A stretch of DNA of 64,000 nt from an uncultured Paraprevotella sp. (GTDB taxonomy: Bacteria > Bacteroidota > Bacteroidia > Bacteroidales > Bacteroidaceae). Position numbers and translations under genes: made by a program. Within the stretch, counting starts at the first letter, position 1; each line of letters begins with the position of its first letter. The stretch spans positions 1-64,000 of the forward strand of contig CALUFQ010000006.1 of assembly GCA_944319925.1 (NCBI GenBank), written 5' to 3'. This document shows positions 50,687 to 59,284 of the stretch, piece by piece. Below the pieces are notes generated by a model. The model searched no databases. It had not been told where the DNA came from and was given only the letters and a program-made list of their open reading frames with translations.

Positions 50687-51667
50687 ATGATGAAACGTGT
50701 GAGATTGATGGGCGTGTGCGCATGGATGATAATCCAATGCGCACATGCACAACATTTGAATGTGAAATCGTCGGATTTCCTGGATGCCATACCGCCCGTA
50801 CAAAGAATACCTGGTTTGGAAGCCCCTGTTTCTACGACTCCGGTGTCGGATGATTTGTTGAAAATGCTAAATCTTGAAAGTGATGTCTGTTTAGAAGTTA
50901 GTGAATTGTCTTTTGCCAACACGGATTCAAAGGGTACCATCATAGATGATTTCGGTTCGAAATTATATAGTGGGGATTTGAAGTTCGTGAAGCCTCAAAT
51001 CCGATATGCAGGACTTGGGTCTGAAAAGAAAGACGTGCTTTTTCGGATTAGGGTATTAAGCCCTGAAGGCAATCTGCTGGTAGGACAGCATTCTACGGAG
51101 GGATTTACTTATGAAACGGTCGGGACCGTGATGCCTGGGAAGGACAATGTCTTGTCTTTGTCTGGTTGGGGGCATAATAAAGAAATGCCTTATTCGCCTG
51201 GTCGTTACCAATATGAGGTATGGCAAGGAAATTCAAGGCTGTTCGCAAAAAGCTTCACGGTCTATCCTGGCAAACATCCATTGGAGAGCAGTAAGAAAGT
51301 GAAAATTCAAGGTGTTGAGTTCTTTGGAAAAGACGGAGACGGTCAGATCGTTAGGGGAGAAGCTAGACGATTACCAGCCCGAAGAATGTATTTCCTTTAT
51401 GGGGATTTGTCTTTTGAAGGCATGGTTTCGCAAGATGTACAAATGAATATCCGTATTTTTGACCCTAAGGGGTATTTGTGTCAAATAGAAGAGGCATCAA
51501 CAGGTTTTACTTCTGATGATATGACGATACCGGTCAGGAAAGGAACTAACCAGTTTTTGTTGACTGGGATAGGACGTGCAAAGAAAGCTTATGAGGCTGG
51601 AACCTATATTTATGAAATTTGGAGTGAAGGAAAGAAAATTTATGAAACGACACTGGAGATGGAATAA
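50687..51667 (+). CDS. Exported protein with two tandem Ig-like domains
   Basis: 326 residues; signal peptide MMKRVRLMGVCAWMIIQCAHAQ. Two similar beta domains follow, at about 90-205 (DVLFRIRVLSPEGNLLVG, GFTYETVGTVMPGKDNVLSL, GRYQYEVWQGNSRLFAKSF) and 220-326 (VQMNIRIFDPKGYLCQIE, GFTSDDMTIPVRKGTNQFLL, GTYIYEIWSEGKKIYETTL). The paired (Y)xYE(V/I)W motifs and the (R)IxVLxPxG pattern show an internal duplication. No catalytic residues are visible. The start at 50687 is preferred because it gives a clean signal peptide; ATG 50690 is equally possible. Confidence 0.75.
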   Translation: MMKRVRLMGVCAWMIIQCAHAQHLNVKSSDFLDAIPPVQRIPGLEAPVSTTPVSDDLLKMLNLESDVCLEVSELSFANTDSKGTIIDDFGSKLYSGDLKFVKPQIRYAGLGSEKKDVLFRIRVLSPEGNLLVGQHSTEGFTYETVGTVMPGKDNVLSLSGWGHNKEMPYSPGRYQYEVWQGNSRLFAKSFTVYPGKHPLESSKKVKIQGVEFFGKDGDGQIVRGEARRLPARRMYFLYGDLSFEGMVSQDVQMNIRIFDPKGYLCQIEEASTGFTSDDMTIPVRKGTNQFLLTGIGRAKKAYEAGTYIYEIWSEGKKIYETTLEME

Positions 51668-52835
51668 GATTCTGTCTGGGTTGGCATTATATCAGGGGAT
51701 GTCCGTATCTGTGGAGGCACAAGTCGTTGAAATGGAAGGGACTTCTTACGTCTTTCTGTCTGATAGTACCGTGGAGCTAGCCTCTTTCGTGCCGCCATTT
51801 TCTCTTGAGGATTGGGATGACACGTTATGTGTGCCGGAAGCGGTTTCATACGGCAACAAGATATATAAGGTGACAGCCATGGGGGAAAGAGTTTTTGGAT
51901 CTGATTCGTTGACAAGAAGGTTCTGTAGAAGCGTGGTTGATGTGGTGTTCCCTGAAGGATTGGAAGGAATAGCTACAGATGCATTTTATGGACGTTTTTA
52001 CAGCCTGAAAAAACTGGTTCTGCCTCAATCGCTCCGCTCGTTGGGGGAGAATTCGTTTGCGTGTCTCCCTTCGTTGGATGAAGTCGTGATTAGGGGCGTA
52101 AGGGAAGTGCCGGCTTGGGCTTTTTCGCTCAACCCATCACTGGCGGTGGTGAGCTTGGATTCATGTGTGTCGGTTATCGGGCGGAATTCATTTTATGAAT
52201 GTACGCGGTTAAGTCGTGTGGATTTGCGCTTTGTTGTTGAAATTGGTGATAATGCTTTCGAAGGAACCTCAATAGATGTTTTGGCTGTTCCGAATGTGGA
52301 AAGTGTAGGAGAGTCTTCTTTTATGGGGTGCAAAAGTCTAACCCGAATTCATTTTACTCATAAGTTGCGGCGCATCGCGGCTTTTGCATTCTCGGATGAT
52401 ACTGCATTGCTGTCCATACATGTTCCTGCCGGAGAAATAGGAGAGAGTGCTTTTATGGGCTGCACCTCTTTGAGTCAGGTTGTATTGTCGGACAGTGTGT
52501 ATAGTTTGGGTGAGGCTACCTTTTTAGGTTGTGTGTCATTAGACAGCGTGTGCCTTTCTTTCTCTCTTGACAAGATTAGTGCCATGACTTTTTGTGGGTG
52601 CGTGGACTTGGAGTCAGTAGCCTTGCCTAGTACGGTGAGGAGTATAGGAAAAGAGGCTTTTGCGGGTTCTGGGCTGAAACGGGTTGATATACCCGGTTCG
52701 GTGAAGGAGATTGGTGACGGGGCTTTTGCCCAGTGTGAACATCTTGAGGAGGTTATCCTGCGCAATCCGGATGTTTTGTTGGGAAAGGCCGTGTTTCCCA
52801 AAGATACAAAAATAAGATACATGGAGAAATACTAA
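51642..52835 (+). CDS. Exported BspA-type leucine-rich-repeat protein
   Basis: 397 residues. It starts MKRHWRWNKILSGLALYQGM, a signal peptide that overlaps the end of the previous gene by 26 bases. Repeats of the LRR_5/BspA type follow (IATDAFYGRFYSLKKLVLPQ, SLRSLGENSFACLPSLDEVV, IGRNSFYECTRLSRVDLRF, VGESSFMGCKSLTRIHFT, IGKEAFAGSGLKRVDIPGSVKEIGDGAFAQCEHLEEV). BspA-like proteins of Bacteroidota bind proteins or other cells. The C-terminus (DTKIRYMEKY) carries no type IX sorting tag. Confidence 0.85.
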   Translation: MKRHWRWNKILSGLALYQGMSVSVEAQVVEMEGTSYVFLSDSTVELASFVPPFSLEDWDDTLCVPEAVSYGNKIYKVTAMGERVFGSDSLTRRFCRSVVDVVFPEGLEGIATDAFYGRFYSLKKLVLPQSLRSLGENSFACLPSLDEVVIRGVREVPAWAFSLNPSLAVVSLDSCVSVIGRNSFYECTRLSRVDLRFVVEIGDNAFEGTSIDVLAVPNVESVGESSFMGCKSLTRIHFTHKLRRIAAFAFSDDTALLSIHVPAGEIGESAFMGCTSLSQVVLSDSVYSLGEATFLGCVSLDSVCLSFSLDKISAMTFCGCVDLESVALPSTVRSIGKEAFAGSGLKRVDIPGSVKEIGDGAFAQCEHLEEVILRNPDVLLGKAVFPKDTKIRYMEKY

Positions 52836-52854
52836 CTAATAAAGAGTAAGAAAT

Positions 52855-53910
52855 ATGATTGATTTGAGACAAAAACAACGGCATGGTTGTGTGACATGGT
52901 GGCTGTGGTTTGCCATTATTGTCAATTTTGTGGTGGCTATCATTTATAGTGTAGCAATGTTTGATGTGGCAGATAGTGGGCTGGCCTTGGGGAGTGGATT
53001 GCTGAGTATGTTGGGAGTATTGAATGTTCTGGGATCCATTCTGTTGATGCGTTGGAACAAGACAGGTTTCTGGTTGTTCTTGTCAAGCTCGTTATTGGGC
53101 GTTGTGATTAATATTGGTGTCTTGAACCTGAATCCGGCTGCAAGCTTGTATTCTTTGGTGTCGATATTGGTTTGGTGGGGGGTACTTCAAATTAGGAAAA
53201 ATGGAGCTTCCGCATGGGGTCTGATGAACAAAGGATGGGATTATAAGCATTGCCGCCATTTATATCAGGTTTTTGCCGGTGTTATCATTCTTTTGTTTGT
53301 GCTTTCACTGGTGGCTTTTGGCGTGGCAAATCGGAAGTCGGGCAGTTTGATGTCAAATGAATCTGTATGGGAGGAAGAGGATGTGTATCCGGTTGAGGTG
53401 ATGGATTCCGTTGTAGTTGATACGGTTGCGGTTGATGAGGAGATAGTAGAACTGGAACAGGATAAGATGCCAAAGCTTGCGAAGGAAGTGATTGAAATTA
53501 TGGGGAAAGATGGTATGGATAAGGAAGAGGACGATCTGGCGGATGAGGCGGAACAGATGTTGAGAAGTGCCATTAAGAATATTGCATTGCCCATGGACGC
53601 CGGGGTCGGCATTACGATAACCCAAGTGACTTTGGAGGGTAGATATTTAGTCTATACGGCGGTTTGTGACGAGAACTTGGTAGATATAGAGGTGTTACGT
53701 TTGACACGAGATGATGTGAAGAAGAATGTGGAAGAATATTTTGTGGATAGTTCTGCCAGTGACCCCACGTTAGGTAATTTCATGGATTTGTGTATTACGG
53801 CACATAAGGGGGTGGCCTATAAATATGTAGGTGACACTTCCGGAGAGGAATGTTGGATTCGTTTCTCTGTGTCGGACTTGAAGAGATTGGTGAAGAAAAT
53901 ACAGGAATGA
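52855..53910 (+). CDS. Membrane protein with acidic C-terminal domain, unknown function
   Basis: 351 residues. Four or five spans in the first 160 residues (WWLWFAIIVNFVVAIIYSVAM; LLSMLGVLNVLGSILLM; GFWLFLSSSLLGVVINIGVL; LYSLVSILVWWGVLQI; AGVIILLFVLSLVAFGVA), then an acidic linker and a C-terminal domain (RSAIKNIALPMDAGVGITIT). The motif HCRHLYQ before the last span matches HFRHIYQ in the gene at 54036, so the two are related membrane proteins. No function is known. Confidence 0.7.
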   Translation: MIDLRQKQRHGCVTWWLWFAIIVNFVVAIIYSVAMFDVADSGLALGSGLLSMLGVLNVLGSILLMRWNKTGFWLFLSSSLLGVVINIGVLNLNPAASLYSLVSILVWWGVLQIRKNGASAWGLMNKGWDYKHCRHLYQVFAGVIILLFVLSLVAFGVANRKSGSLMSNESVWEEEDVYPVEVMDSVVVDTVAVDEEIVELEQDKMPKLAKEVIEIMGKDGMDKEEDDLADEAEQMLRSAIKNIALPMDAGVGITITQVTLEGRYLVYTAVCDENLVDIEVLRLTRDDVKKNVEEYFVDSSASDPTLGNFMDLCITAHKGVAYKYVGDTSGEECWIRFSVSDLKRLVKKIQE

Positions 53911-54035
53911 GAATTAAAGGATCTCTGCAAGGCTTGACTTTATGGAATGTTCAGGTCGGCTTTTGATTGCATGAATGGAGTGGAGTCCTGCAGGGAATGT
54001 GATGTTTTTTATTGTTTCTTGTTTCGTTCTGTAAT

Positions 54036-54905
54036 ATGGGTCGTCAAAGCTTATTACGTTTATGGTTGAATACATGGCTTGTAATTAATGCATGTTATGT
54101 AGTACTTAGTTGGGGATATCTGTTTGTATATCCACATCCGGCCAATCTTGCGGTGCATGTTTCTTTGTGCACGTTGTTATGTTTCTCAACTATTGTCGGG
54201 GGGATATATATATACCGGAATTTGCGTTTCGGTGTTTATTTATGGTTGGGGGTAAATATTGCTGTCGGCTTCTTGTCTTTCCTGATATTGTCCAAGGTGG
54301 GATGGGAGGTATATGTCTCATTGGGAGCTTGGTTTGTCACATTCCATTTCTTGATGCTCGGAGGTTTTTGGGCGCAAATGCGAAGAGGGGTGGATATGGC
54401 TCATTTCAGACATATATACCAGCTTTATGGGTGCATGATGCTGTTGGTGACTGTCTATGGCACTTATCAGGTTGTGCAGATAGGGCATAAAGATGACGAA
54501 GTGCAGAATCCGGTTGTAATAGTGGACAAGTTGCCTGAGGGGCTGACTCAAAAGGAACTTCTTGAAAGGATGGATGGGATTTCCATTACATTAGAACAGA
54601 TTTCTCAGATAGAAAGCAAGATTACAGAAATGCCGGTGAAGTATGAAGCGCGAATAATGGCTTTACGACATCTTCTTGCCGGACATATTATGCCGGATAT
54701 TCATGATTTGAAAGCTTTCCAAACCGCTTATTTCCTCCGAAAAGGAGATTTGTCTTCTGAACAGCAAAAGGTGTTGGACTGGTTTTTTCGTCAGCACAAT
54801 AAGGTGAAGGATATTTGGGTGGAATCAGACGGGTGTCAAAATCTGGAGATTTTTCAAAACCGTTTGAGGAATGTGATGAAAGAAAGAAATATAGATGAGT
54901 TTTAA
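54036..54905 (+). CDS. Membrane protein, paralogue of the preceding gene
   Basis: 289 residues. Four or five spans in the first 150 residues (LWLNTWLVINACYVVLSWGYLF; LAVHVSLCTLLCFSTIVGGIYI; FGVYLWLGVNIAVGFLSFLIL; YVSLGAWFVTFHFLMLGGFWA; CMMLLVTVYGTYQVV), then a soluble helical C-terminal region (LTQKELLERMDGISITLEQI). It shares the RH(I/L)YQ motif and span order with the protein at 52855. An in-frame TTG at 54012 would extend it by eight residues, but the ATG at 54036 begins the first span more naturally. A 125-base gap separates it from the previous gene; no terminator is seen there. Confidence 0.65.
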   Translation: MGRQSLLRLWLNTWLVINACYVVLSWGYLFVYPHPANLAVHVSLCTLLCFSTIVGGIYIYRNLRFGVYLWLGVNIAVGFLSFLILSKVGWEVYVSLGAWFVTFHFLMLGGFWAQMRRGVDMAHFRHIYQLYGCMMLLVTVYGTYQVVQIGHKDDEVQNPVVIVDKLPEGLTQKELLERMDGISITLEQISQIESKITEMPVKYEARIMALRHLLAGHIMPDIHDLKAFQTAYFLRKGDLSSEQQKVLDWFFRQHNKVKDIWVESDGCQNLEIFQNRLRNVMKERNIDEF

Positions 54906-54925
54906 GAATCTAATACATTTAGTAT

Positions 54926-55807
54926 ATGAAGAAATGTGTTTGCTTGATATGTTTGCTAATCTCTCTTTCTGCATGTAAGGAGAGGGGGAGGACTGAAAGT
55001 CAGTTGCTTGCGGAGCGTGATTCTCTTATGAATTTGAATGACCAACAGCGTAAGGTCTTGGATGATATGACTTTGGCCGTGGTCGAATTTACTAATATTC
55101 TTGATACAATCAACATGCAGGAAAAGATATTGTTTGCTACCCATGATATAGAAGGACATCGGTATTCCCGACGGCAAATTGTTGAGAACCTGCGTACATT
55201 CGAGAATATTCTTCAAGAAAAGAGAATGAGGATCCATTATCTGGACAGTTTGATGGATAAAGGCGACGAACGTGTTAAACGATTGTCTTCTTTGGTTCGT
55301 TATTTGAATGAGGAATTGGACAAGAAAGATATTACCATCAAACGGCTACAGAACGAGATACGGTCAAAAAACTTTAATATCAATGCCTTGAATGAGAGGA
55401 TTGCGACAATTAGCTCGGATATGGAACAGTTAAGTGACAGTCTTTCTGCAGTGACTGAGAGATCGTCTGACATGCAGAGCACGATTGATAGACAGAACGA
55501 AGAATTATATACGATATATTATGTGATAGGTACCAAAAAGGAATTAAAGGCCAAAGGGGTGCTTGTTGGAGGCCGCTTGTTTAAATCGGGGTCTGTCAAT
55601 CCATCAGCCTTGTCTGTCGCGCATAAGGCTGATTATAGAGAACTTGAGTCAATACCCATAGAAGGAGGGAAACCCAATATTCTGACGGACATGCCGGAGG
55701 GAAGTTATAAGCTTACAAAAATATCAGATAAGAAATACCGGCTTGAAATTGTGGATAAAAAGCAATTTTGGAAGGTAAGTAAATTGTTAGTGATTCAAGT
55801 GAGATGA
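54926..55807 (+). CDS. Lipoprotein with long coiled coil (possibly Cbp1-adhesin-like)
   Basis: 293-residue lipoprotein: MKKCVCLICLLISLSACKERG, lipobox cysteine at 17. Residues about 25-195 are helical with regular heptads (LAERDSLMNLNDQQRKVLDD, LVRYLNEELDKKDITIKRLQ, MEQLSDSLSAVTERSSDMQS), followed by a C-terminal beta part (KGVLVGGRLFKSGSVNPSAL, MPEGSYKLTKISDKKYRLEI). This layout resembles the lipoproteins sometimes annotated as Cbp1-family collagen-binding proteins in Bacteroides, but that name does not explain its role in this operon. It is probably anchored in an envelope membrane. Confidence 0.7.
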   Translation: MKKCVCLICLLISLSACKERGRTESQLLAERDSLMNLNDQQRKVLDDMTLAVVEFTNILDTINMQEKILFATHDIEGHRYSRRQIVENLRTFENILQEKRMRIHYLDSLMDKGDERVKRLSSLVRYLNEELDKKDITIKRLQNEIRSKNFNINALNERIATISSDMEQLSDSLSAVTERSSDMQSTIDRQNEELYTIYYVIGTKKELKAKGVLVGGRLFKSGSVNPSALSVAHKADYRELESIPIEGGKPNILTDMPEGSYKLTKISDKKYRLEIVDKKQFWKVSKLLVIQVR

Positions 55808-55817
55808 TAATATAGGA

Positions 55818-57029
55818 ATGTTTATGGATAGGAAGGTCGTTTTAACGTATACTGTTACTGGTATAGTTTCGTTTATGGCCGGTTGGATGGCAAATTGGAG
55901 TTGGAAACATTTCGTGAACGTTGATGTGATTGGTGTTGTTGAGAGTGAGACCGATGAGGGGGATGTAGTTCAAGTCGCAAATTTGGAGATGGAAAACGGT
56001 TTCATCTATTCTGGAGAATTAAAAGACAACCGGCGTTATGGGTATGGTCGTATGGTGACTCCTAAGGGAACGGTTTATGAGGGAGAGTGGATAAATAACC
56101 GGATGATTTCAGGCACGATGATTACGGAAAAGTCTGAATATGAAGGACAATTTCAGGTGCTTTCTCCTAATGGTTACGGTTCTATGCGGTATAAGGACGG
56201 CTCTTATTATAGAGGGAACTGGTCGAAGGGAGTTAAGACTGGCATCGGACTTTTTGTGGATAGTTTAGGTCGTCAGTCCTTCGGGTTATGGACACGAGGG
56301 GTGATAGAGCGGTCAACCATGACGGATGGAACAGGCAAGCAGGTATATGGAATAGACCTTTCACATCATAATGAAATTAAGGGGTGGGGAGAATTGGCAC
56401 TTTATGTCAGCCCGGAAGGTCTGGTCTATCGGGATAAGCCTGGCGAAAACTATGTATTCCAGCCGGTGAGTTTCGTTTATGTCAAGGCCACAGAGGGTGC
56501 GACACATCGTGACCGTGATTATCTGACTAATATGGCTGATGCGAAGAAACATCATAAGATAAGAGGGAGTTACCATTTCATGCATCTGACCTCGAGCTCT
56601 TCCAAGGAGCAAGCTGAAAATTTTCTGGATTATGTGGGGACTGAAATAGGGGAGTTGCCGCCGGCACTTGATATTGAAGTACGTAATCAAGCAGAGAAGA
56701 TTGGTGCAACGGCCACAAGGCAGAAAGTGTTGGAGTGGTTGGAATTGGTGGAAGATAGGCTGGGTGTTCGTCCCATTATCTACACGTCTGCCCGCATGAA
56801 AAGAGATTTCTTTGAAACGCATGAATTTGAGCGTTATGATTTCTGGGTAGCACATTATAAGGATGATATGCCTGATGTAGGCTCATTTGCCCTTTGGCAA
56901 TGTACGGATAACGGATGTCTGTATGGACACTCTTCCGTACCGGTGGATGTGAATGTGTTCAATGGGGGAATGCAAGAGTTCTCCTCGTTTATGCAGAATA
57001 ACCAATGTGTGGATAAATTGAATCAGTGA
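55818..57029 (+). CDS. Membrane-anchored MORN-repeat GH25 lysozyme
   Basis: 403 residues. An N-terminal signal anchor (VVLTYTVTGIVSFMAGWMANW) is followed by three MORN-like repeats (FIYSGELKDNRRYGYGRMVT, TVYEGEWINNRMISGTMIT, SYYRGNWSKGVKTGIGLFVD), then a GH25 (Cellosyl-type) lysozyme domain: GIDLSHHNEIKGW (D180), FVYVKATEGATHRDRDYLTN, GSYHFMHLTSSSSKEQAENF, and PALDIEV (D285, E287), the conserved acidic residues of the family. GH25 enzymes cut the N-acetylmuramic acid-beta-1,4-N-acetylglucosamine bond of peptidoglycan, so this one probably acts on the cell wall in the periplasm. ATG 55824 is an alternative start. Confidence 0.88.
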   Translation: MFMDRKVVLTYTVTGIVSFMAGWMANWSWKHFVNVDVIGVVESETDEGDVVQVANLEMENGFIYSGELKDNRRYGYGRMVTPKGTVYEGEWINNRMISGTMITEKSEYEGQFQVLSPNGYGSMRYKDGSYYRGNWSKGVKTGIGLFVDSLGRQSFGLWTRGVIERSTMTDGTGKQVYGIDLSHHNEIKGWGELALYVSPEGLVYRDKPGENYVFQPVSFVYVKATEGATHRDRDYLTNMADAKKHHKIRGSYHFMHLTSSSSKEQAENFLDYVGTEIGELPPALDIEVRNQAEKIGATATRQKVLEWLELVEDRLGVRPIIYTSARMKRDFFETHEFERYDFWVAHYKDDMPDVGSFALWQCTDNGCLYGHSSVPVDVNVFNGGMQEFSSFMQNNQCVDKLNQ

Positions 57030-57237
57030 GGAAGGTATATTTGATAAGATGAGAGGGCATGAATAGGGTATGCTTTGAATTGGCGATGGTAATTTGTCCA
57101 ACGTCACAAAAAGCAGGAACATTTGTTTTTTAACAGATATTGTTGGACAGTGGTTACTTTTTCATATAATCTGCATTAAGGTAGGACATAAGAATTTTTA
57201 GAAGTTGTGCCCGACACGGATAAAGGGTATAGGTGGT
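57030..57237 (+). other. Gap with inverted repeat and first copy of the 26-base leader repeat
   Basis: About 210 bases between the lysozyme gene and the next gene. It contains TGTCCAAC and GTTGGACA about 45 bases apart (near 57092 and 57143), a possible weak hairpin, then the 26-base repeat at 57196-57221 that recurs at 59285-59310. There is no strong terminator. Confidence 0.5.
57196..57221 (+). repeat. 26-base direct repeat, copy 1
   Basis: Identical to 59285-59310: it begins TTTTAGAAGTTGTGCC and ends CGACACGGAT. Each copy lies 16 bases before a start codon (57238 and 59326). The first lies 145 bases before the 338-residue gene; the two copies flank a three-gene segment plus a terminator. 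Confidence 0.9.
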
Positions 57238-58254
57238 ATGAAAAAAATTAGATGGTTTGTTGCTGTTGTGGTAATTGCAATAGGAGCAATAGTAGTTTAT
57301 AACCTTCCTTATTTTAAGGAGAAGAGGTTGTATGATGAAATCGTGAAAGAAAGAGTTGCGTATAAATGCGAAGAATACTATTCCAAGTATCCTTCTGGTC
57401 GATATTACGAGGATGTCATGATGCTTGAGGTGGAACTGACCTCAGCCCCCTTTGATATTATAGTAAGATATTTGAAGAAATTTCCAGAGGGTAAATATGT
57501 TGACAAGATGCGTGAAATGTATGACGGCTTGTGGGCTTTGGAATTTGACAAGTATGAGAACCGCGATAAGACAGGTGAATCGCCAGAGGCTGTCAAGTTC
57601 ATGACTTCTATGCTTCATTACATGAAGGATAATATGGTCAATACAGTGTATTTGAAGTTAAATCCGACAATATCTCTGAAGGACTATACCGATTATGATG
57701 TGAATATAAGAGGACTTCTTGAATTATTATATTCCGATGAAACACTTCAGTTGAAAACGGAAAATATAATCCCCCTTAAAGAGAATTTTCCAAAAGAAAC
57801 CAAGGATGAATTGATGGAAATCTTGTCTAATGGGGTGGAAAAAAGTTTCAGCAGAATGTTTTCACCTGAATTAGTGTCGGTCGTGACTAATTCGTTTGAG
57901 GCTGACGAGAAATCGCCCGTGATTACATTTAATTATACGATTAAGAATCGCAATGAAGATGCTGATAATAAGATACCGGAAATTTGGGTGTATTCTACCA
58001 ATAATATTCCAAAGTCATATATATTGGCTATTGATGTGTCGTTTGATGCAGAATTTAAAATTCCAAATTCCTCTGTGACATATATTTATTCTGAAGTTGG
58101 AGACCCTGGTAATGAAATTAGTGGAATAGAAGACATTAAAGACGGATATAGGCGTATGACAGTAGCATGTTTTGCCAAATTTTCTGATAAGATGTCTGTG
58201 AATTTAGGACTTGAGAAGGTTTACGCAGAGAATGACAGCGTTGTTGCCGAGTAG
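57238..58254 (+). CDS. Membrane-anchored protein with TPR-like helices, unknown function
   Basis: 338 residues. Signal anchor MKKIRWFVAVVVIAIGAIVV, then helical repeats with the pattern CEEYYSKYPSGRYYEDVMML and IVRYLKKFPEGKYVDKMREM (residues about 50-95, similar to bacterial TPR-like KYPxGxYY repeats), and a C-terminal beta-rich domain (SFEADEKSPVITFNYTIKN, EIWVYSTNNIPKSYILAID). No enzyme motif is seen. The start follows the 26-base repeat; the longer open frame to 57205 lacks support. Confidence 0.65.
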   Translation: MKKIRWFVAVVVIAIGAIVVYNLPYFKEKRLYDEIVKERVAYKCEEYYSKYPSGRYYEDVMMLEVELTSAPFDIIVRYLKKFPEGKYVDKMREMYDGLWALEFDKYENRDKTGESPEAVKFMTSMLHYMKDNMVNTVYLKLNPTISLKDYTDYDVNIRGLLELLYSDETLQLKTENIIPLKENFPKETKDELMEILSNGVEKSFSRMFSPELVSVVTNSFEADEKSPVITFNYTIKNRNEDADNKIPEIWVYSTNNIPKSYILAIDVSFDAEFKIPNSSVTYIYSEVGDPGNEISGIEDIKDGYRRMTVACFAKFSDKMSVNLGLEKVYAENDSVVAE

Positions 58255-58307
58255 TTGCCGGCTATTTGTACAACCTCTGAATTTGAAAAAATGCAATTTT
58301 AATTATT

Positions 58308-58418
58308 ATGGGTAATAATAAGAGTGGTAGCATTTGGAGCTGGGTGATTTGGATAGGTTTGATTCTATTCTTTAATTTACTTAGTTGGATTTTTGATTGG
58401 AGTTTCTGGGTATATTGA
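58308..58418 (+). CDS. 36-residue membrane peptide
   Basis: A short frame encodes MGNNKSGSIWSWVIWIGLIL followed by FFNLLSWIFDWSFWVY: one hydrophobic, tryptophan-rich span after a short polar start. It begins 54 bases after the previous gene and its stop lies one base before the next start codon (58420), which suggests coupled translation. I see no homologue I could name. The alternative is a spurious frame, but the tight spacing and the composition favour a real micropeptide. Confidence 0.5.
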   Translation: MGNNKSGSIWSWVIWIGLILFFNLLSWIFDWSFWVY

Positions 58419-58419
58419 G

Positions 58420-59025
58420 ATGAACAGGGATTATTTGACAAATGTCCTTTTTGGCGTAACGTTCCTGAATCTTGCCCTTGTCGGATTAGCTGCATTGAAA
58501 TTTCAATGTTCGTTTCTGGCATTGGTAAGGTTAGGTGCCTTGTCATGTAATCTTTTAATGGGGGTGGCATTGTTGTTCAATAAAAAAAGTGTATCGGGCA
58601 ATATGCCACTTTATAAACCTTATTGGCTGGGGATGATAATATGTAATATTATAATTGTCAAACAAATAACCCCGCATTGCTCATACCCGGGACTAGTTAG
58701 CTCATTTTTCATCATAGGCCTTTCGGTGGTGTTGGTATCAATTGTTTCTATGGGGAAAAGCTTTTCGGTTACTCCGATGATTTCCAAAATTAGGACACGT
58801 TTTGCATATTCGTATGTCAGGCATCCAATGTATTTGGGAGAAAGTTTGATGTTGGCCTCTTGTACGGTGACATCGAATTTATATCTCTCAATGCCTGTAT
58901 TCTTGTTTTATATGTATTTCGTTGTTAAGAGAATAAAAGAAGAGGAACTGTTGTTACAGAAATCTGAATCATATAGGAAATATTGTTCTGATACACCATG
59001 GAGATTATTTCCTTATGTATGGTGA
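58420..59025 (+). CDS. ICMT/PEMT-like membrane methyltransferase
   Basis: 201 residues with about five spans. The C-terminal catalytic motif RHPMYLGE (FAYSYVRHPMYLGESLMLAS) is followed by spans and EEELLLQKSESYRKYCSDTPWRLFP, the standard S-adenosylmethionine-binding pattern of isoprenylcysteine carboxyl methyltransferase-like and phospholipid methyltransferase proteins. The substrate cannot be told; bacterial members may modify lipids or small molecules. The ATG at 58420 is preferred; an open frame to 58393 overlaps the micropeptide. It ends the long array; a strong terminator follows 75 bases later. Confidence 0.85.
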   Translation: MNRDYLTNVLFGVTFLNLALVGLAALKFQCSFLALVRLGALSCNLLMGVALLFNKKSVSGNMPLYKPYWLGMIICNIIIVKQITPHCSYPGLVSSFFIIGLSVVLVSIVSMGKSFSVTPMISKIRTRFAYSYVRHPMYLGESLMLASCTVTSNLYLSMPVFLFYMYFVVKRIKEEELLLQKSESYRKYCSDTPWRLFPYVW

Positions 59026-59100
59026 ACCCGTTTAAGGATTAGCCATTTTGAGATATATTGATTCGTGAAGTTCATACTACGAGCACGTAGGAGTAGATAG

Positions 59101-59130
59101 AAAACAAGGCCGAAGCCTTGTTTTTATTTT
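59101..59130 (+). terminator. Intrinsic terminator at the end of the long operon
   Basis: AAAACAAGGC (59101-59110) pairs with GCCTTGTTTT (59115-59124) around a CGAA loop, followed by more T (to 59130). A 10-pair hairpin with U-tract, the strongest one in this part of the window. Confidence 0.88.
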
Positions 59131-59284
59131 GCCAGTTTGGAATAGTGAGAAAAGTAAGCATCTGATAACCTACAGGTTCATCCGAACGAACATTTTTCCA
59201 AAAAAGAATTGTTGGAGGGGTTACTTCTCATCGTCTTTTTGCATAAACAGGCAAAAGAATGAAATAATAATAGTAGTAATCTAA

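Noticed and set aside
28985-59025. Type VI secretion, phage tail or contractile-injection cluster
   Set aside because: No sheath, tube, baseplate, VgrG, spike or ClpV-like protein is encoded; the P-loop proteins do not carry AAA+ ClpV features.
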